Source of the DNA: Cichorium intybus | Lineage: Eukaryota; Streptophyta; Magnoliopsida; Asterales; Asteraceae | NCBI GenBank assembly: GCA_023525715.1 | Contig: JAKNSD010000077.1 | Location: 1-64,000 of the forward strand | DNA: 64,000 nt | Direction of reading: 5' to 3' | Part shown: in pieces, positions 59,937 to 64,000 of the stretch | Layout: each line of letters begins with the position of its first letter | How positions within the stretch are numbered: position 1 is the first letter of the stretch | Program-made: the position numbers and the translations under genes | Notes under the pieces: model-generated | Database searches by the model: none | Seen by the model: the letters and a program-made list of their open reading frames with translations, nothing else | What the model was told of the DNA's origin: nothing

Positions 59937-62900
59937 CTATACACGAAAGTTTCTCTTGTATGCCCTCTTCAAGGTTTTTCTTACTGCAAGATACCAGTTC
60001 ATATGATCTATGAACTTCTTCTTTTTCTCGGTGGAATTTGCATGACAGGCATTCACATGAGAAATCATCCCTGAGATAAAGGAGGAGGGATGGAGGCCTA
60101 TGTAGTCTATTTCAAAGAACTTGATTGTGACTTCGGTTTCATTTCGAAGTCCTTTGGAAACTACGCCATATGGTTCGTCTAAGATCTCTCCATTCTTGAA
60201 TCTGGCTATGTTCCGAACTACAATAGGAGGAGTGTTCAAAGGTTGTCTGTAGTAGGAACATAGCTCCAGGTCTTGTTTTGCAAACCGGAGAAGATAATTG
60301 TTAAGAAAGCACAGTATGTGGTTTTTGATGGCAAGGGCAGACATTGCAGCATGAGCAGCCTCGCCGCTTCGCAAAAGATCAAGAATCTGGATGAAGTCCA
60401 TAGGATTCATGATTGGGAAGTCTACAATTGAGAACCTAGATTCAACTTCATCTGCCCCCCTAAGAACAAGAAATTCATAATTTCTGAAGCCCAAGTAGAC
60501 TTCAACTTCTTTAATTGAAAGAATTTTCTTTATCTTGTTCAAGCTCCAAACATAACTCTGCCGTTGAATGTATTTGGCATGAAAATTTATTTTGTTGGTC
60601 CAAAAACTTGCTTTCTGATCCTCGGGTACCGAAGAGACGAATTGAAGGAAAGCGAAAGTCTTCAGATTGAAGGGAATGTCAAGCTGGGTGTCTTCGGAGT
60701 CAACAATTGCAAAACTCCGAAGAGGAAGTCTGTTAAGTACATTTGGATTTTGGAATCCAAATTGCTGGATTCCCTCAACAGTCCATTCACCATTATCTCG
60801 AGCAAATTCGTTTATTTTGATCATCAAATTGTAATCTGCTCGCCTGGCCTTGTATATTTCCTCCATGTGTGGGGCAATTATGTTTTCTAGCGATCGGTCT
60901 GTTGAGCTTCCAGCTCCAGCCGATCCACTAGCACCCATGGTAGTGGTTGTAATGGTCGAGGTTGAAGGACCTGCTGTGGCTGCAGGGATCTGTCTAGGCC
61001 TGCCCTGTGGCCTAGACAACCTGTCAGAAAAATTTATCAGAGGTTGAAGTGCAACTCTCAACTTTGCAATCAAGTCTTGTGTGAGAGCTGCATTCGTTCG
61101 TTGCAGTTCCTCTGTGAATTTAGTGATATCCGAAGTGGTTTGGGTGGCTGTGAGCTCTTCGATTTTTGCTCTAGCCTCATCAAGCTGTTTTTCAAGCTTG
61201 GTACTTTGCTGGGATTCACTCCGAAGTCCTTGCAAGGCTTTCATGAATTCGGAGTTAGTTTTATCAGTCTTCTCAACAAGGGCATCAACTTTCTTGTTGA
61301 TGGAGGTGACAGCGGATTCCAACTTCTTTTCGAAGGAAGATTGGATCTTATTTTGTTCATCCATGAGCTTTTGTTCAAGCTTTTGTATGGAATCTTTGAA
61401 TTCTTTGGATAAGGAGAACTCCAGAGATTCAATCTCTTCGATGATGTCACCCAAGGTGGGTTTGGTGGGATCAAAGCCAGTTTAAGCTTGAATGAGAGTG
61501 TCAAGCTTGGAGTTGAGGACTTTGTACTGTTTCATTAGTACAAATCCTTTATCTGGCAAATCTTCATTTGACACTCCTTCAACGTTCAAAGGAGCCATAT
61601 GAAAGGCTTCAAAGAAGGCAGCCGAAGAGGGGTTTTGTCTTGAGGGTGATGTGGGTAAGTCAAACTATGGTAACGAAAAATCAATACCAGAGATAGGTAC
61701 TTCGGAGGTTGGAGGAGCAGTTGTTGGTGGTGATGGTGGTATTTTCGATGTAGTAGTGTGAATGGTGGTAGTTTGTTGAGCTGTTGTGGGAGGTGGTGGA
61801 GGAGGAAGTATAGTATGTGTAGGTGTGGGTGGTCTGGTTGTTTTAGGTGGAGATGGAGGAACGGTAGTTTGTAATGGAGAGGTTGGTCTGGTTGTTGATG
61901 TAGGTGAAGGAGGTTGATCAGCAAATAGTTCTTCTTCTTGTTCTTCTTCATGGACTGTGGATGGAGTCCTTTCCGAGTCCGAAGACTCATCCACAACCAT
62001 GATTTTCCTTTGCCTCTTCGGCTGTTTCATCTTCGGTGTTGTTTTCACCGAAGTCTTTCTTTTCTTCTCTTCTTTCATAGGACCACTGGGTCCACCAGCC
62101 ATTTTCCTCTTCCCTTTTCCTTTTGGAAGCTCTTTTACAGGTGCAACCTGACTCATATCGCGAGTTGGGTAATGAATTATTAAGGTGTTGCGATAGGAGT
62201 TTACCTCATTGCATTCCAGGGGAACTTTGGAGAGCATGACATTTGGAATATGAGCACAGAAGTCAGCGGGTTTGTCGTCTAGTATAGGAATCGCAATGGG
62301 AGTGAACTTCATTTCTCCAAGAAAGGGATCAGGGACATACCCTATCTGCTGGTAGTGGGCATGAACGACGATTGCCCAGAATCTTGCATTTGCAATTTCT
62401 GTCCCCTTCATACTGTGATTGATGTGGGAGCAGAAATCGGTCCACATAATTGTTGCGAAGTCCACCTTGACATCGTAGTAAATTCCGTAGAGGAGACCTT
62501 GGAATGTAACACTTGCAGAATCAAGGCCTGAGGTTCTACCAGAAAGACATCTCAGGAAGATACTGAAGAAGTATCTCCAGAGTTCAGGGAGTTGGTTTTT
62601 CTTGAAGGTGCTAATTCTTTCAAGTGGGGGTTCATAGCCCATTTCGTTAAACATATTGACCAGTTGGTCAGCAGATGGGACCACCATTTCCTTTGAGTTG
62701 TAGATTGGAAGTCGGAGAGCTTCAACGAACTTTTCCTTGGTTAATTGTACTTTCTTTGTTTTGCCCTTGGCATCAACAGCCTCATAGAACACGGATTTGA
62801 CCTGGTTGTTGGAATCAAACAGGGCATTGGATGTGTAGTGAGTCCTGTGAACCAGAGTCGCAGGGACTGAAGGAGTACAGGTTAAGGCGTAACCTAGTAC

Positions 62901-63044
62901 AGACCTTTTCATGCATTCCACCAATGCATCGATTGGTTTAGGGTAAAGAGATAGATCGTTTCGTAGCACCAGGTTTGATGATTGACTCTTGAGATTTGGA
63001 ATAGACATGGCTTCAGCAGTTTGCGATGATGCTTCAGCCGCCAT
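59937..63044 (-). pseudogene. 1,035-codon frame of unknown function between PBS and PPT, two in-frame stops
   Basis: One frame from the ATG at 63044 to the stop at 59937, broken only by TAG at 61665-61667 and TAA at about 61480-61482. Residues 1-290 are globular (e.g. KKVQLTKEKFVEALRLP, LLYGIYYDVKVDFATIMW). Residues 300-460 are basic then Pro/Thr-rich low complexity. Residues 530-680 are a long coiled coil with a repeated LE/KK pattern, followed by a Ser/Thr-rich hinge. Residues 700-1035 form a second globular region (YVWSLNKIKKILSIKEVEVY, NHILCFLNNYLLRF), ending KRAYKRNFRV. I see no gag knuckle, protease, integrase or RT motif. It may be an extra ORF known from some large LTR elements; function unknown. 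Confidence 0.65.
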
Positions 63045-63950
63045 TGATGGTTAGATGAGGAAGATGAAGAAGATGAAGAGTTTGTGGATTTCTTTGAGAG
63101 TAAGTTTGCAGAGAGAAATGAGAGTTGTGTTCGCGTAAAGAGTGCAATGGAAGAGGTGAAAAGTTTAAATAGCATTCGTGGTCCCTAGGCCATTTAATGC
63201 ACGATTGAAATGGTCCGGTAGAAAGAGGACACCTCAGCATCTGCTCGTCCCACTATCTCTGCAAAAAGGAAAAATATACGGCTGTTAGTTGCAATGATTC
63301 AAAATTTGAACTGTTACCTTTTTAGAAGTCATTATGGTTAATGTTTTCCATTTAATTCTCATTGACAGCTGTAAGCAAACGGTTATAATTCAAGGAATGT
63401 TTGTCTCTGTGATTTATCATAAATGCGGAAATCATTTGAATATTTAATTGACTTCGCAGTTATGAAAAATTATGACCGTTGAGGGTACGCTTCGGAGCAT
63501 AAAGTTATGTTTGACTCCGAAGAGTGTTCTTTCACTTCGGTGATTGACATGTGATTGCAAAGTGTTCATCAATGTACCGAAGTCAATATGTTTTTCTCTT
63601 TGTTTTTCTATGAGTTTTTGACTTTACTTTAGACTGATGCAACATGTCGTTTAACCATAACTTTCATAAATATTATGAAAAGATGATTTAACAAGTTAAT
63701 GTTCAGAATCATTCGAATCATGTTGGAAGTCCATTTTTCATTTTGAAGTTTGTTTGAATCAATATCAGTCATGAATGTATAAGTCTAATCACCTCATCAT
63801 TAACTTGATTTAGCATTAGGAAACATGTTTTGAATTGTTCTTATGTGCATTTGAAATTGAGCATCAGAAGTGTTTCAGAAAGTTGAATTGGATTGTTTTG
63901 AAGATTCATTTGAAAAATTTATTCCTTTTCATCAGTTGAAGTGTTTGGAT
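63045..63950 (-). other. leader of the minus-strand LTR element
   Basis: About 0.9 kb of non-coding sequence between the primer site and the large ORF, with several ACTTCGG/CCGAAG words. Confidence 0.5.
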
Positions 63951-63966
63951 ACCAAGCTCTGATGAC
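63951..63966 (-). other. degenerate primer-binding site
   Basis: CATCAGAGCTTGG on the minus strand is a variant of the TATCAGAGCTTGG primer site of plant copia-type elements. The 5' LTR would lie to its right, mostly outside the window. Confidence 0.5.
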
Positions 63967-64000
63967 AAGCCTTTGAGCTTCGTACACCACTCCCACTTTA

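Noticed and set aside
60564..61485. Plus-strand ORFs of 65-134 codons
   Set aside because: Antisense shadows of the 1,035-codon minus-strand frame.

Overview
The window is plant nuclear DNA made almost entirely of nested transposable elements and fragments of captured host genes; I find no gene that is clearly an intact, ordinary host gene. The evidence is spliced Mutator-like (MULE) genes with GT-AG introns, Ty1/copia and Ty3/gypsy retrotransposons primed at initiator tRNA-Met-type sites, Tudor-SN, Topo VI/SPO11 and F-box gene fragments, a SINE, MITEs, a Helitron-like end and long (AT)n tracts. A large-genome eudicot is most likely. An Asteraceae species such as lettuce is my guess from the look of the families, not a proof.

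1-8.3 kb: most of a multi-gene MULE whose left end lies outside the window. It carries a Ulp1-type SUMO-protease gene (+), an unrecognised two-exon 174-aa gene (-), a three-exon MuDR-type transposase with a SWIM finger (- and one nonsense codon), a 148-aa coiled-coil protein (+) and an 87-aa GRF zinc-finger protein with a membrane tail (+). Three non-coding stretches between or beside these genes carry an ACGCAG motif at about 20-22 bp spacing.

8.3-31.8 kb: a Tudor-SN (TSN) fragment, then up to three tandem units of a palindromic element. Its arms are decayed copies of a Topo VI subunit A/SPO11-like gene and its centre is another Tudor-SN fragment. The units are split by a 9-kb gypsy element with almost identical 2.6-kb LTRs and a decayed interior (TSD CATAA), by a gypsy fragment that is itself a 1.1-kb-arm inverted repeat, and by a rearranged copia element with an inverted gag (26.6-30.6 kb).

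31.8-39.3 kb: AT-rich non-coding DNA with a Helitron candidate. It is followed by five (AT)n tracts that alternate with a SINE, a 1.0-kb TIR element, a 0.25-kb spacer and a 0.4-kb TIR element, which looks like transposons that target TA microsatellites.

39.3-54.0 kb: a nested stack. An F-box pseudogene adjoins a copia remnant (-). That remnant is cut by a gypsy element (-), which is cut by a near-complete 7.66-kb copia element (+, TSD GAAGA) whose protease active-site codon has become a stop.

54.0-64 kb: a short-LTR element with a lysine-rich ORF; a Harbinger-like element with a Myb/SANT-type ORF; a gypsy integrase tail; a second copy of the F-box fragment; and a minus-strand LTR element that, between its primer-binding site and polypurine tract, carries one 1,035-codon frame of unknown function (two stops) and no recognisable pol.
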